This document shows positions 38,577 to 47,390 of a DNA stretch of 64,000 nucleotides, in pieces (the first letter of the stretch is position 1; every line of letters begins with the position of its first letter). Location of the stretch: assembly GCA_030538115.1 (NCBI GenBank), contig JAUNUP010000016.1:15643-79642 (forward strand), read 5' to 3'. The position numbers and the translations under genes are program-made. The notes beneath the pieces are model-generated. The model saw only the letters and a program-made list of their open reading frames with translations, ran no database searches and was not told the DNA's origin. Source of the DNA: Dermatophilus congolensis. Its GTDB lineage: Bacteria > Actinomycetota > Actinomycetes > Actinomycetales > Dermatophilaceae.

Positions 38577-39305
38577 GTGTTCGACACCTCGTCGCTCTTG
38601 CAGCGCCTGACCACCGACAACCCGACTGCCCCGCGCATCACCCACTACGACGAGGCCGGGCGTATCGAGCTCTCCGGCCGCGTGCTGGTGAACTGGGTCG
38701 CCAAGGCCGCCAACCTGCTCGTGGAGGAGTTCGACGTCCAGCCGAGTGACGTGCTGGTGCTCGACCTGCCCGCGGGCCACTGGCGCGCCACGTACTGGGC
38801 CCTGGCGGCGTGGCTGTGCGGCGCACACGTCGTGGTGACCGACGCGCGCTGGTCGCAGTCGGCCACGGCACCGCTCGCGGAGAACCCCGACGTGGTCGTC
38901 ACGAGCGCTCCTGCGAGGTGGGCTGATTCGGGCGCGGAGGTCGTCGCGGTCGAGACTCGCGCGCTCGCCCGCTCTTTCGAGGGCGACCTCGCGGGCGCCT
39001 TCGACGAGGCCGCGAACCTGGCGACCTACGCCGATGTGCCGCCCGACCCCGACGGCCCCGTGCCCGACGACGCGGCGCTGAGCGACCTGGGGTACACGCT
39101 CACCTACCGCGAGCTACCGACACCGCACGAGGGAGGGAGGGTGCTGCTCCCCCTCTCCGCCGAAGCGGTGCCGTTGCAGGTCGTCGCACTGATCCTGGCC
39201 GTGCTCGCGGCCGACGGTTCGGTGGTGTGCGTCCACACCACCGAGCAGGGCCCCGACGTCGACCGCCTGGCCGCGGACGAGCAGGCGGTCGTCGTCAGGC
39301 TGTGA
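38577..39305 (+). CDS. TIGR03089-family protein
   Basis: 242 residues from GTG 38577, 13 bases after fbiB. The N-terminal half resembles the ANL (AMP-dependent ligase) fold start: I-E-L-S-G-R-V-L-V-N-W-V-A-K-A-A-N-L-L and V-L-D-L-P-A-G-H-W-R, with L-W-A-A-W-type stretches. The ATP-grasp loops and C-terminal domain of true ligases are absent. The family is restricted to actinobacteria and its function is unknown. Confidence 0.78.
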   Translation: MFDTSSLLQRLTTDNPTAPRITHYDEAGRIELSGRVLVNWVAKAANLLVEEFDVQPSDVLVLDLPAGHWRATYWALAAWLCGAHVVVTDARWSQSATAPLAENPDVVVTSAPARWADSGAEVVAVETRALARSFEGDLAGAFDEAANLATYADVPPDPDGPVPDDAALSDLGYTLTYRELPTPHEGGRVLLPLSAEAVPLQVVALILAVLAADGSVVCVHTTEQGPDVDRLAADEQAVVVRL

Positions 39306-39326
39306 GCTGGCGCATGAACCGGCGCG

Positions 39327-40232
39327 TCAGCCTGCGAGCAACGACACCCAGCTGGCCTGGTCGAGCACCCCGGTGCGGGGCAGCCCGCGCTGCTGCTGGT
39401 AGTCGAACAGCGCGCGGCGTGTGATCGGCCCGAATTCACCGTCGTTGTCGACGCCGAGCTTCTCCTGAGCGATCTTGATGTCATCGGCGACCTGCCCGAC
39501 GACATACGTGGGCTTCCCCGAGACCGGAGCCGCTGCGGTCGCGCCACAGCCGTCGCGGTTGATGCCCGCGTAGACCGGCGCGAACTCGCCCGTGTAGACG
39601 CGGCAGGTACCGCGGTCCGGCGACGTCACGGCCTTGCCGGTCCACCACGAGGTGCGCTTCATCGCGCCGTCCCAGGTGAGCGAGATGTGGATGTGGTCGG
39701 TGTGCGGAGAGGCACCGCGATAGGGCTGCCAGCCCGCCGACCCGCGGTAGGCACGCCAGATCTGCTTGTTCCAGATGACGTACTGGATACCGAGCCGCTT
39801 CGCGACGGCTCCGTTGTCGGCGAGCATCCAGTCGAGGGCCTGCTCGGCGACGGCGAGATCGTTCGCGTCGTTCGCGTCGAGCATCCAGTCGAGCGCACGG
39901 CCGTCGCTGTGCTCGGTCGTGCCGCGCACGCAGAAGCGCGAATAGCCGATCGCGCCGCCTCCGTACGTCTCGGCGAGCAGGTTTCCGAGGGCGGTCGTGC
40001 CCTCGCGGGAGACGGGGTCGCAGCTGTTCTGCGGTTGGTACCCGGGCTGGGCGTCGACCTGCGTCGGCAGCGTCACGCGTGAGATGGGGGCATCCCAGCG
40101 CGGAGCGGACTGCCCGCGCGAAGCGGCGGACGGCGCAGCCACCGATGCCGGTGCGGCCACTGTGGCACCGAGGGCCACGACCGATGCCAGCGATGTGGCG
40201 GCGAACAGGGACCGGCCGATATGTGCGAGCAT
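39327..40232 (-). CDS. Secreted M15-like peptidase with peptidoglycan-binding domain
   Basis: 301 residues; AGGAGAG precedes ATG 40232. A signal peptide (about 1-32) leads to an ARB-07466/M15-type metallopeptidase-like domain: His108 and Asp115 in E-H-S-D-G-R-A-L-D, then P-H-T-D-H-I-H-I (177-184), which are zinc ligands of the D,D-/L,D-peptidase fold. A C-terminal PG_binding_1 domain (about 240-298) reads K-L-G-V-D-N-D-G-E-F-G-P-I-T. It probably binds and cuts cell-wall peptides outside the cell. Confidence 0.87.
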   Translation of the reverse strand: MLAHIGRSLFAATSLASVVALGATVAAPASVAAPSAASRGQSAPRWDAPISRVTLPTQVDAQPGYQPQNSCDPVSREGTTALGNLLAETYGGGAIGYSRFCVRGTTEHSDGRALDWMLDANDANDLAVAEQALDWMLADNGAVAKRLGIQYVIWNKQIWRAYRGSAGWQPYRGASPHTDHIHISLTWDGAMKRTSWWTGKAVTSPDRGTCRVYTGEFAPVYAGINRDGCGATAAAPVSGKPTYVVGQVADDIKIAQEKLGVDNDGEFGPITRRALFDYQQQRGLPRTGVLDQASWVSLLAG

Positions 40233-40453
40233 TTCTCTCCTGCGATGTGAAGAAATCCGGGTCTGAAATCCGAATTCGTCGGATCGGGATTCTCACCAGA
40301 ACCCAGATGTTTATCGCAGATACATCACGCTAAGGTCACGACCGAACAACCGAGACCATAATCGAATTACCACATCCATACCTATTCTTTGACAGAACAG
40401 GCGTAACACGGGACCGGCCGAAACAGAACTCTCGCCCTGTACGTACGACCTGA
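40233..40453. other. 221-bp AT-richer gap between two secreted-protein genes
   Basis: The sequence is much lower in GC than its neighbours and lies upstream of the peptidase gene. It must hold that promoter, and the end of the SpoIID transcript is not here because both genes run right to left. A short dyad ATCCGA...TCGGAT is at about 40267-40283. No riboswitch core was recognised. Confidence 0.4.
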
Positions 40454-42586
40454 TCAACGAGCGATCAGTACGACATTCAGGCCGCGCATAACTTCCTTCG
40501 GCACCGCGAATCCGCCACGCCCGTTTCCGTCGTAACGCATGAGAACACCATTCGTGCGCAGAGCGAGAAGGTCACTGACCCCGTCGGCGGCCAGGTCGCC
40601 GGGCGACAAGACGTCTACGAACGAATTCCAGCCGCGGCCGTGCGCGATGACGCGGGAAATGCCGCCCGCTCCGTCGCCCACGCCCACGAATCCGCGCCCC
40701 GTTGAATCCGACCAGACGAGGTCTGCCTTGCCGTCTCCGGTGAGTTCACCGGCACCGCGCAGGGCCACGATGCGGGCCGGACGCGTGATCTCCTTGGTGC
40801 CGACGATCTTCCCGCCCGGCCCGCCCCGGAGCAGCACGATGGCGCGGGTGCGGTTGTCGATGGCCACGAGGTCGCGGTAGCCATCACCGTCGACGTCGCC
40901 GCCCGACGCGATCGAGCGCAGGTGCCCCATCGGCCCGGTGAGGTAGCTGGGTCCGCGCAGGCCACCCTTCGTGTCACCGCGGTAGAGCACGAGGCGGCCC
41001 GTGCTCTTCTGCCGGGCGATGAGGTCGACTCCGCCCGAACCGTCCCACTGTCCGACCGACAGCAGGGTGTCGACCGTGTGCCAGTGCGTGCCGATGCGTG
41101 TGGCCGCGCCGAAGCGGCCGTGGCCGAGCGTCGCACGACGCCACAGGTTTCCGGCCTTGTCGGTGTAGACGAGGTCGGAATACGTCGCCGAATCGGTCCC
41201 CGCAGCTGCCGGCGGACGCAACGGGCCGGGCGCCGGCTGGTCGGTGGGCTGCTGCGTGGGCTTGGGGGCCGGGGCGGGCGTAGGAGCCTGAGCACCTCCA
41301 CTGACCGTGAACCAGTCCGACTTCAGCCCTAGGGCCGCCCTGAACTTGGCACCGGTCGCAGTGACCGCGCCGCGCGATCCTTCGATGCGCATACTCGTCA
41401 CGCGGCCACCCAGCGGACCGTTGCCGTCACGGGCCGTCACGGTGATAGCGCGCAGCGACCCGACCCCGAAGGCCTTCTCGACCGCGGCTGGGGTGACGGC
41501 CTTGGTCCACGAGGTGTTCGGGTTGGCCTTGCGACCGTCGTACGGGTCGGCCTTCGCGATCTGGTAGGCGGGCCCCCCGGCAGCGGTGTAGCCACCGTTG
41601 GAGGCAGAGAACTCGGCGTGCACGAACGGTGCGCCGGGAGCGGTCGACGTGCGCATGACGACACCCTCGGTCGCCGAGATCGCGGCCGTGGCCCGGCTGT
41701 CCTCGGTGGCGGTGCGACGCCCGGAGGAGCTGTACGTGGCAACACCCTTGAAGACCTGGCAGGTGATCGTGTCGCAGATGTCCCAGGTGGCTCCACGAGA
41801 GCGTTGACGGTCACGATACGACGAGGCGTACGTACGGGCCGCGACGGACTGGGCCGCGACCGCCTCCCGGTGCCACGACGCCGGCATCTCGTTCGGCACC
41901 ACACTGCGAAGGTAGGACTGCATCGAGGAGTTCAACACAGTGCGCAGGCTCTTGGTGGCGGTGCCATCGGCTACCGCCGAAACGGATCCGCGCAGGTCTT
42001 TCGACGACCCGCCTGGCAGCACCACACGCACGATGCCGGAGTTGGTCGTGAACCGGATCGAGGGCCCGGTGGCGAGGGGGTATCCCTTCCAGCCTCCGCT
42101 CGTGCCCCGGTACTGCAGCGAGACCTTGCCGCCCGCCGCCACGGCCCGCCAGGCCGCGTACTCACCGCCCGTCGGCAGCGCCCTCCGGGTCGCGCCCACG
42201 GCAGCAGTGAGCCCCGCCGCGGGGAGTACCTGGGTGTCGCCGTCGGTGTCGGCCGAGATCCACACACGGATCTCGGGGTCACCGATCTGTTCGCGAACGG
42301 TGCCCGGGTAGTAGAAGTCGAGAATCCGGCTCCAGTCGAGTCCTGCGTCGGCGGCACCGTAGGCACCCCACTGGCTCATGCCGCGGCCGTGGCCGAAACC
42401 CCGTCCGGAAACCGTTAACGCACCGCTGGTCGGGCGGTTCGCCACCTCGTCGGCAGCATGCGCCGCCGGAGCGGAGACAACCGGAATGGTGACGGCCAGC
42501 GGCACCGCGAGCGCAGCCGCGAGTGCAAGGGCGGGCGAGACCGCCTGGACCTGGCGTGATTTCGGGGCGCGGGATTCTGGGCTCAC
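40454..42586 (-). CDS. Secreted SpoIID/LytB-domain protein with FG-GAP repeats
   Basis: 710 residues. A signal peptide with a long hydrophobic core ends near A-A-H-A-A-D (about 45). The SpoIID/LytB lytic-transglycosylase-like domain spans about 55-390, with the catalytic glutamate in V-V-P-N-E-M-P-A (Glu233) and F-G-H-G-R-G-M-S-Q-W-G-A-Y. A Pro/Thr linker follows, then seven-bladed FG-GAP/VCBS repeats (D-V-D-G-D-G-Y-R-D-L-V) from about 470 to 710. In this non-sporulating-looking genome the protein is likely a cell-wall amidase enhancer/murein-cleaving protein. Confidence 0.88.
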   Translation of the reverse strand: MSPESRAPKSRQVQAVSPALALAAALAVPLAVTIPVVSAPAAHAADEVANRPTSGALTVSGRGFGHGRGMSQWGAYGAADAGLDWSRILDFYYPGTVREQIGDPEIRVWISADTDGDTQVLPAAGLTAAVGATRRALPTGGEYAAWRAVAAGGKVSLQYRGTSGGWKGYPLATGPSIRFTTNSGIVRVVLPGGSSKDLRGSVSAVADGTATKSLRTVLNSSMQSYLRSVVPNEMPASWHREAVAAQSVAARTYASSYRDRQRSRGATWDICDTITCQVFKGVATYSSSGRRTATEDSRATAAISATEGVVMRTSTAPGAPFVHAEFSASNGGYTAAGGPAYQIAKADPYDGRKANPNTSWTKAVTPAAVEKAFGVGSLRAITVTARDGNGPLGGRVTSMRIEGSRGAVTATGAKFRAALGLKSDWFTVSGGAQAPTPAPAPKPTQQPTDQPAPGPLRPPAAAGTDSATYSDLVYTDKAGNLWRRATLGHGRFGAATRIGTHWHTVDTLLSVGQWDGSGGVDLIARQKSTGRLVLYRGDTKGGLRGPSYLTGPMGHLRSIASGGDVDGDGYRDLVAIDNRTRAIVLLRGGPGGKIVGTKEITRPARIVALRGAGELTGDGKADLVWSDSTGRGFVGVGDGAGGISRVIAHGRGWNSFVDVLSPGDLAADGVSDLLALRTNGVLMRYDGNGRGGFAVPKEVMRGLNVVLIAR

Positions 42587-42704
42587 GTACCCCCAGATCG
42601 GCAGAACCGCCCGGGTTCTGACCGGATCCGCGCTCGAAGATCACGATTCGGTCACTTCGTCTGTGCCGAGTCGGCTCCACCCGAAAGCTCGGCGGCTCGG
42701 CGAC

Positions 42705-43184
42705 TCAGCGAACCGGCTCGACGCCTCCGTGGTACTCGATGAGGGCTGCCAACCGCGCGGCCTCACGCTGCGCGCGCTCGCCGTCGGCCTTCTGTATCGC
42801 CATCACAGCGACAGTGTCGGTGTCGTTGAGGTCGAGGCTGGCCCACGGTGCCCCGCCGCCGAACTGCAAGCGGAGGATCTGGTGCCACTCGAGTCGCCGG
42901 GTGAGAAAGAGGTTGCGCACGATGAGCCCGCGTTCGCTGGGCTTGGCCTCGATGCGCGCGAACCGCGACAAGAACCACGAGGTCACGGCACCGAGCCCGA
43001 ACAGGAAGATGCGGTCGGTGATCATCCAGTTCGCGCCCGGGATCGTCACCGCTGCCACCGCGAACGCGAGCAGCACCACCAGCGCCATCACCGTGGGCAC
43101 CCGCGTGCCCCAACGAGGCCTGAAGGTCGCGTACGGATCGGTCGCGGCGTCGTCTGCTGAGGGTCGAGGGGCGCGGGGTGACAT
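42705..43184 (-). CDS. PH-domain membrane protein
   Basis: 159 residues. Two membrane spans (about 31-50 and 57-75) are followed by a bacterial PH-like domain with A-R-I-E-A-K-P-S-E-R-G-L-I-V-R-N-L-F-L and W-H-Q-I-L-R-L-Q-F. The last third is charged. It starts two bases after the hisG stop. In many Micrococcales this gene follows hisG; its function is not known. Confidence 0.85.
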   Translation of the reverse strand: MSPRAPRPSADDAATDPYATFRPRWGTRVPTVMALVVLLAFAVAAVTIPGANWMITDRIFLFGLGAVTSWFLSRFARIEAKPSERGLIVRNLFLTRRLEWHQILRLQFGGGAPWASLDLNDTDTVAVMAIQKADGERAQREAARLAALIEYHGGVEPVR

Positions 43185-43186
43185 GA

Positions 43187-44032
43187 TCAGACCCGGCAGA
43201 CCGTGATGTCGGTGACGAGAATCGCTCGCGCACCGATCTGGTAGAGCTCGTCCATGATGTTGTTGACGCCCTTGCGCGGCACCATCACCCGCACCGCCAC
43301 GTGGCCCTCGTCGCGCAGCGGCGAGACCGTGGGCGATTCGAGGCCCGGCGTGATCTTGCTGGCGGCGTCGACGAGGTCGGCGCGGATGTCGTAGTCCATC
43401 ATCACGTAGGTGCGTGCCGTGACGATGCCCTGCATGCGCCGCCGAAAGACCTGGAACGCGGGGTCGTCGACCATCTCGGCCCGGCCGATGAGCACCGCCT
43501 CCGACTTGATGATCGGCTCACCGAATACTTCGAGGCCCTGATTGCGCAGGGTGGTGCCGGTCTCGACGACATCGGCGATGGCGTCGGCGACTCCCAGCGT
43601 GATCGAGGTCTCCACCGCTCCGTCGAGGTGCACGACCGTGGCCTCGACGCCCTGCTTCTCCAGGTGATCGCGTACGAGCCCGGAGTAGCTGGTCGCGACG
43701 CGCTTACCCTCGAGCTGCTCGAGCGCCGTGATGTCGCCTGCCTTACCCGCGAACCTGAACGTCGACCGCGCGAACCCGAGCGGGAGGCTCTCGACCGCGT
43801 CGCTACCGGAGTCGACCAGCAGATCACGGCCCGTGATGCCGCCGTGCAGAGTGCCCGACCCGACGTAGGTCGCGATGTCGCGGGGCCGGAGGTAGAAGAA
43901 CTCGATGTCGTTGTCGGCGTCTCGCAGGATCAGCTCTTTGGTGTCGCGGCGGGTGCGGTACCCCGACTCGCGCAGCATCGTGACGGCGGATTCGGACAGC
44001 GACCCCTTGTTGGGGACGGCGATGCGCAGCAT
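43187..44032 (-). CDS. hisG: ATP phosphoribosyltransferase (long form)
   Basis: 281 residues, M-L-R-I-A-V-P-N-K-G-S-L-S-E. HisG couples ATP and PRPP, the first step of histidine synthesis. The PRPP loop is V-A-D-A-I-A-D-V-V-E-T-G-T-T near 160, and a C-terminal HisG_C regulatory domain (about 205-281) allows histidine feedback. It lies 81 bases from hisE, with short direct repeats in the gap. Confidence 0.96.
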   Translation of the reverse strand: MLRIAVPNKGSLSESAVTMLRESGYRTRRDTKELILRDADNDIEFFYLRPRDIATYVGSGTLHGGITGRDLLVDSGSDAVESLPLGFARSTFRFAGKAGDITALEQLEGKRVATSYSGLVRDHLEKQGVEATVVHLDGAVETSITLGVADAIADVVETGTTLRNQGLEVFGEPIIKSEAVLIGRAEMVDDPAFQVFRRRMQGIVTARTYVMMDYDIRADLVDAASKITPGLESPTVSPLRDEGHVAVRVMVPRKGVNNIMDELYQIGARAILVTDITVCRV

Positions 44033-44066
44033 GCTCGGCTCTCGTCTGTGTCGATGTGTCGCAGGT

Positions 44067-44106
44067 GGCTCTGTGAACTGTGGGGCTCTGTGGGCTCTGT
44101 GAACTG
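44067..44106. repeat. Short tandem GGCTCTGTG repeats in the hisE-hisG gap
   Basis: GGCTCTGTGAACTG occurs at 44067-44080 and 44093-44106, with a third GGCTCTGTG between. The repeats occupy half of the 81-base hisE-hisG spacer. No function is suggested. Confidence 0.6.
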
Positions 44107-44113
44107 AGCCGGC

Positions 44114-44377
44114 TCAGAGGTGGTTGTAGACGTCTTCGAGGGTGATGCCCTTGGCGACCATGAGCACCGTCAGGTGGTAGAGCACCTGGCTGATCTCGGC
44201 GGCGAGAGCGTCGGGCTCTTCGTATTCGGCCGCCATCCAGACCTCGGCGGCCTCTTCGACGACCTTCTTGCCGATGAAGTGCACTCCCGCATCGAGCTCG
44301 GCGACGGTGCCCGAACCGGCCGGACGCGTGGCCGCCTTCTCTACGACCTCGGCGTACATCTGATCAAACGTCTTCAC
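44114..44377 (-). CDS. hisE: Phosphoribosyl-ATP pyrophosphatase
   Basis: 87 residues from GTG 44377 ([12 protein letters not shown]). The MazG-like fold is recognised by [14 protein letters not shown] and [12 protein letters not shown]. HisE converts phosphoribosyl-ATP to phosphoribosyl-AMP, the second histidine step. The longer reading to 44869 crosses the MetF-like gene. It is co-transcribed with hisG. Confidence 0.95.
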   Translation of the reverse strand: MKTFDQMYAEVVEKAATRPAGSGTVAELDAGVHFIGKKVVEEAAEVWMAAEYEEPDALAAEISQVLYHLTVLMVAKGITLEDVYNHL

Positions 44378-44388
44378 GAGTCTCAACC

Positions 44389-45450
44389 CTAACGTGCGTC
44401 GCGGAGGTGGCCTTGGGTCGTCTCGCCGTCCAGCGTCGCCACCTGCGAGATTCGCGCCAGCGGCCCCAGTCGGGGACGGTTCAGGTCGGCAGAGATCAGG
44501 CGGGCCAATTCGACCGACGCCTCGATCTCGACCTTGCGGTTCGAGACGGATTCGACGCTGAACCCGAACGGGATGCCCAGGTGGCGGCAGAACCGCGCCA
44601 GTTCGCGCGCCGCCCCGAGCGAGTGCGAGAGAGACACCGTGAGCGGATCGTGGGCGCGCACGAGTTCGTTGCGCACCCAACGCGGCACGTCGACACCGAG
44701 CCACTCGATGAACTCCATCGACTTGATCGAGCCGCAGAGCGACATCGTGAAGATGAGCGGAGCCATGCGCTGATCGGGGCGCTCTTCGGCCCATGTGTAC
44801 GCGTAATCGGACGCCAAGTCTTTGGCCGCGCGCACGTCGAAGACCACCTGGGTGACGAAATACGAACACCCCGCGTCGACCTTCGCCATGAGTCGTCGGT
44901 GTTCGTCTCCCTTGCGGGTGTGCCGCTCGGGGATGGCGACGCCGCCCAGCGGCACGGCTGGACGCACGTCGGAGTGGACCTGGTAGGCGCGCTGCAGCGA
45001 CGTCTTGACGGGTTGCGTCGCCGAGGCCGCACCGACGAAGACCGTTGCCACGTCATCGGTGGCGCCTCCGAGAAAGCCGCCGATCTGGTCGGTGTCGTAC
45101 TTGCCGACGCAGCGGTAGACGATCGCCTGCCCGTCCCATTCGTTGAGGTGGTTGCGGAAATAGATGTCCGGATCCCAGGACTCGACGAACGGGTAGGGGC
45201 GTTCGATATCGGTGCGTGACGTCTCGTCTGCGATGTCGTAGAGGAGCAGCGCGTCGAGGGCGAGGTTGTCGAGCCGCGCGAGGGTCGCATCCGCGATGGC
45301 AGGGAGCCGCTCGGGCGGGGTGGCCAGGCGCGGGGGCGTGATGCCGAAGAGCAGCAGTTCTCCCTCGCCGTCGGCGATCACCTGACGAAAACGGCTCGTG
45401 CCGTCGGCGGCACGGGTGGGCAACGGGGCGGGACGATCTCGATCAGGCAC
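44389..45450 (-). CDS. Methylenetetrahydrofolate reductase-family protein
   Basis: 353 residues from GTG 45450 ([13 protein letters not shown]), with GTGAGG next to it; GTG 45480 upstream is an alternative. The MTHFR TIM-barrel pattern is seen: L-L-F-G-I-T-P-P, then [14 protein letters not shown] near residue 207 and [12 protein letters not shown]. Sequence identity to E. coli MetF looks low; this is the divergent actinobacterial branch, whose electron donor is uncertain. The 11-base gap to hisE suggests one transcript. Confidence 0.75.
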   Translation of the reverse strand: MPDRDRPAPLPTRAADGTSRFRQVIADGEGELLLFGITPPRLATPPERLPAIADATLARLDNLALDALLLYDIADETSRTDIERPYPFVESWDPDIYFRNHLNEWDGQAIVYRCVGKYDTDQIGGFLGGATDDVATVFVGAASATQPVKTSLQRAYQVHSDVRPAVPLGGVAIPERHTRKGDEHRRLMAKVDAGCSYFVTQVVFDVRAAKDLASDYAYTWAEERPDQRMAPLIFTMSLCGSIKSMEFIEWLGVDVPRWVRNELVRAHDPLTVSLSHSLGAARELARFCRHLGIPFGFSVESVSNRKVEIEASVELARLISADLNRPRLGPLARISQVATLDGETTQGHLRDAR

Positions 45451-45535
45451 GTTCCTCACCGTAACGGCTGCCACCGACACAACCTCAATCGCCCGTTCGG
45501 AGCGCGACCGCCCGAGGCATCACCGACATCTCCGT

Positions 45536-45564
45536 CTCGTGCACGCCGGCGTCACGTGCACGAG
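45536..45564 (-). terminator. Stem-loop after ribH
   Basis: Perfect 10-bp arms, CTCGTGCACG at 45536-45545 and its complement at 45555-45564, with a nine-base loop, 15 bases past the ribH stop. It would end the riboflavin operon. Confidence 0.6.
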
Positions 45565-45579
45565 CGTGGGGGCCCCGCC

Positions 45580-46050
45580 CTATCCGCGCACGGCCACGAG
45601 GGTCTGCGCCGTGGCGATCGCCGCAGCGGCCGCTTCGTACCCCTTCGACTCGCGCGACCCCTGCATCCCACTGCGGTCGGCGACCTGCGCCTCGTTGTCG
45701 CAGGTGAGCACACCGAATCCGATGGCCTTGCCCGTGTCGAGACTGACCCGCATGAGGCCGTCCGTCACACCGGACGAGACGTACTCGAAGTGCGGTGTGC
45801 CACCGCGGATGACGACACCGAGCGCCACGACGACGTCGAACTTCTCGGCGGCTGCCGCCACTACGACGGGCAGTTCGAAGCTGCCGGGTACCCGGAAAAC
45901 CTCCACCGAGTCGACCTTCGCCTCGGCGCAGGCGCTTTGGGCACCCTCGATGAGCGCGTTCATGAACTCCTCGTGCCAGCTCGCGGCCACGATCGCGACC
46001 GTGAGGCCGGATCCGTCGAGGGTCAGTTCAGGTGAGCCGAAACCGGCCAT
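45580..46050 (-). CDS. ribH: 6,7-Dimethyl-8-ribityllumazine synthase
   Basis: 156 residues. Motifs for the active site are V-P-G-S-F-E-L-P (54-61) and G-G-T-P-H-F-E-Y-V (His87 as proton donor). RibH joins dihydroxybutanone phosphate and the ribitylaminouracil. It is the last gene of the rib operon, 74 bases past ribBA. Confidence 0.97.
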   Translation of the reverse strand: MAGFGSPELTLDGSGLTVAIVAASWHEEFMNALIEGAQSACAEAKVDSVEVFRVPGSFELPVVVAAAAEKFDVVVALGVVIRGGTPHFEYVSSGVTDGLMRVSLDTGKAIGFGVLTCDNEAQVADRSGMQGSRESKGYEAAAAAIATAQTLVAVRG

Positions 46051-46124
46051 GGGTGGTTCCTTTCGTCAAGCATGTCGAGGGTCGTGGGCAGATGCCCGCA
46101 GACAGGGAGTCAGGGTCTGACGTG

Positions 46125-47390
46125 TCAGGGTCGAAGTGTCGCGCCCTGGGCGATCGGATCGTTGAGGCCGGCCACCAGGTGCCCGAGCCTCGTGGCTTTG
46201 GTGCGCAAGTAGGCCTCGTTCTCGGGGGTGACGGTCGTGCGGACGGGGCGGGAGGCGGCAACGCGCACCCCACCCTCCTCGAGCGCTGCCACCTTGGCGG
46301 GGTTTCCGGTCAGCAGCACGACATCGGTCAGACCCAGGTCGGCGAGTATCGCTACCGCCGCACCGTACTCGCGCGCATCGACCGGCAGGCCGAGGTGCGT
46401 CTGGGCGTCGACCGTGTCGACACCTCCGTCCTGAAGCGCATAGGCGGCCAGCTTGGCGAGCAGGCCCACTCCGCGTCCTTCGTGACCGCGCAGGTAGACG
46501 ACCGCGCCGCCCTGTTCGGCGATGAGCTCCATGCTGCGCGCGAGCTGCGGGCCGCAATCGCAGCGGCGCGAGCCGAACGTGTCACCGGTGAGGCACTCGG
46601 AGTGCACGCGCACCAGCGGCGGCGTGTTCGGGTCGGGTTGGGCGCCGAGCGGGCTCACCAGAGCGATGTGCTCGACTCCCGAGATCCCGTCGAGATAGCC
46701 GGTGAGCTCGAACGTGCCGTGCTCGGTGGGCAACACGGTGTGCGCGACCGGCGTCGCGCGGTCGTGCAAGCGCCGGTAGTCGGCGAGCGCCGCGATCGTG
46801 ATGACGGGCAGGTTGTGCGTGCGGCCCATCTCCAGCACCGCGGGCGCGCGCATCATGTCGCCGTCGTCGTGGACGAGCTCGCCGATCACCCCGACCGGCG
46901 GCAGCCCGGCGAGCTTGCACAGATCGACGGTCGCCTCGGTGTGGCCGGCGCGCTCCAACACCCCGCCCTTACGCGCGCGCAGCGGCACGACGTGGCCGGG
47001 GCGGATGAAGTCGCTCGGGCGCGCATCGGGTGCGGCCAGCAACCGGATCGTCGTCGCGCGGTCAGCGGCGCTGATCCCCGTGGTCACACCGGCGGCGGCG
47101 TCGACGGTGACCGTGTACGCCGTACGCAGCGGATCCTGGTTGTTCGGCACCATGAGCGGCAGGTCGAGCGCGTCGGCACGCGACGGCGTCATCGGGGCAC
47201 ACAGGTAACCGGAGGTGTGCCTGATCGTCCACGCACACCATTCGCGGGTGAGGGTCGAGGCCGCCATCACGACATCGCCCTCGTTCTCGCGGTTCTCGTC
47301 GTCGAGCACGAGCACCGGGCGCCCCTCACGCAGGGCGTCGAGCGCCTCCGGAATCGTCGCGAACCCCGTGAGGGTGGGCTGTTCGGTCAT
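46125..47390 (-). CDS. ribBA: Bifunctional DHBP synthase / GTP cyclohydrolase II
   Basis: 421 residues. The N-terminal DHBP synthase domain (about 1-210) shows D-D-E-N-R-E-N-E-G-D and R-P-G-H-V-V-P-L-R-A. The C-terminal GTP cyclohydrolase II domain has the zinc site C-L-T-G-D-T-F-G-S-R-R-C-D-C (Cys at about 276, 287 and 289). It supplies both branch precursors of riboflavin. The ATG overlaps the ribM stop by four bases. Confidence 0.96.
   Translation of the reverse strand: MTEQPTLTGFATIPEALDALREGRPVLVLDDENRENEGDVVMAASTLTREWCAWTIRHTSGYLCAPMTPSRADALDLPLMVPNNQDPLRTAYTVTVDAAAGVTTGISAADRATTIRLLAAPDARPSDFIRPGHVVPLRARKGGVLERAGHTEATVDLCKLAGLPPVGVIGELVHDDGDMMRAPAVLEMGRTHNLPVITIAALADYRRLHDRATPVAHTVLPTEHGTFELTGYLDGISGVEHIALVSPLGAQPDPNTPPLVRVHSECLTGDTFGSRRCDCGPQLARSMELIAEQGGAVVYLRGHEGRGVGLLAKLAAYALQDGGVDTVDAQTHLGLPVDAREYGAAVAILADLGLTDVVLLTGNPAKVAALEEGGVRVAASRPVRTTVTPENEAYLRTKATRLGHLVAGLNDPIAQGATLRP

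Noticed and set aside
40233..40453. Possible c-di-AMP riboswitch upstream of the wall-peptidase gene
   Set aside because: The conserved ydaO core is not visible; only an AT-richer spacer is seen.
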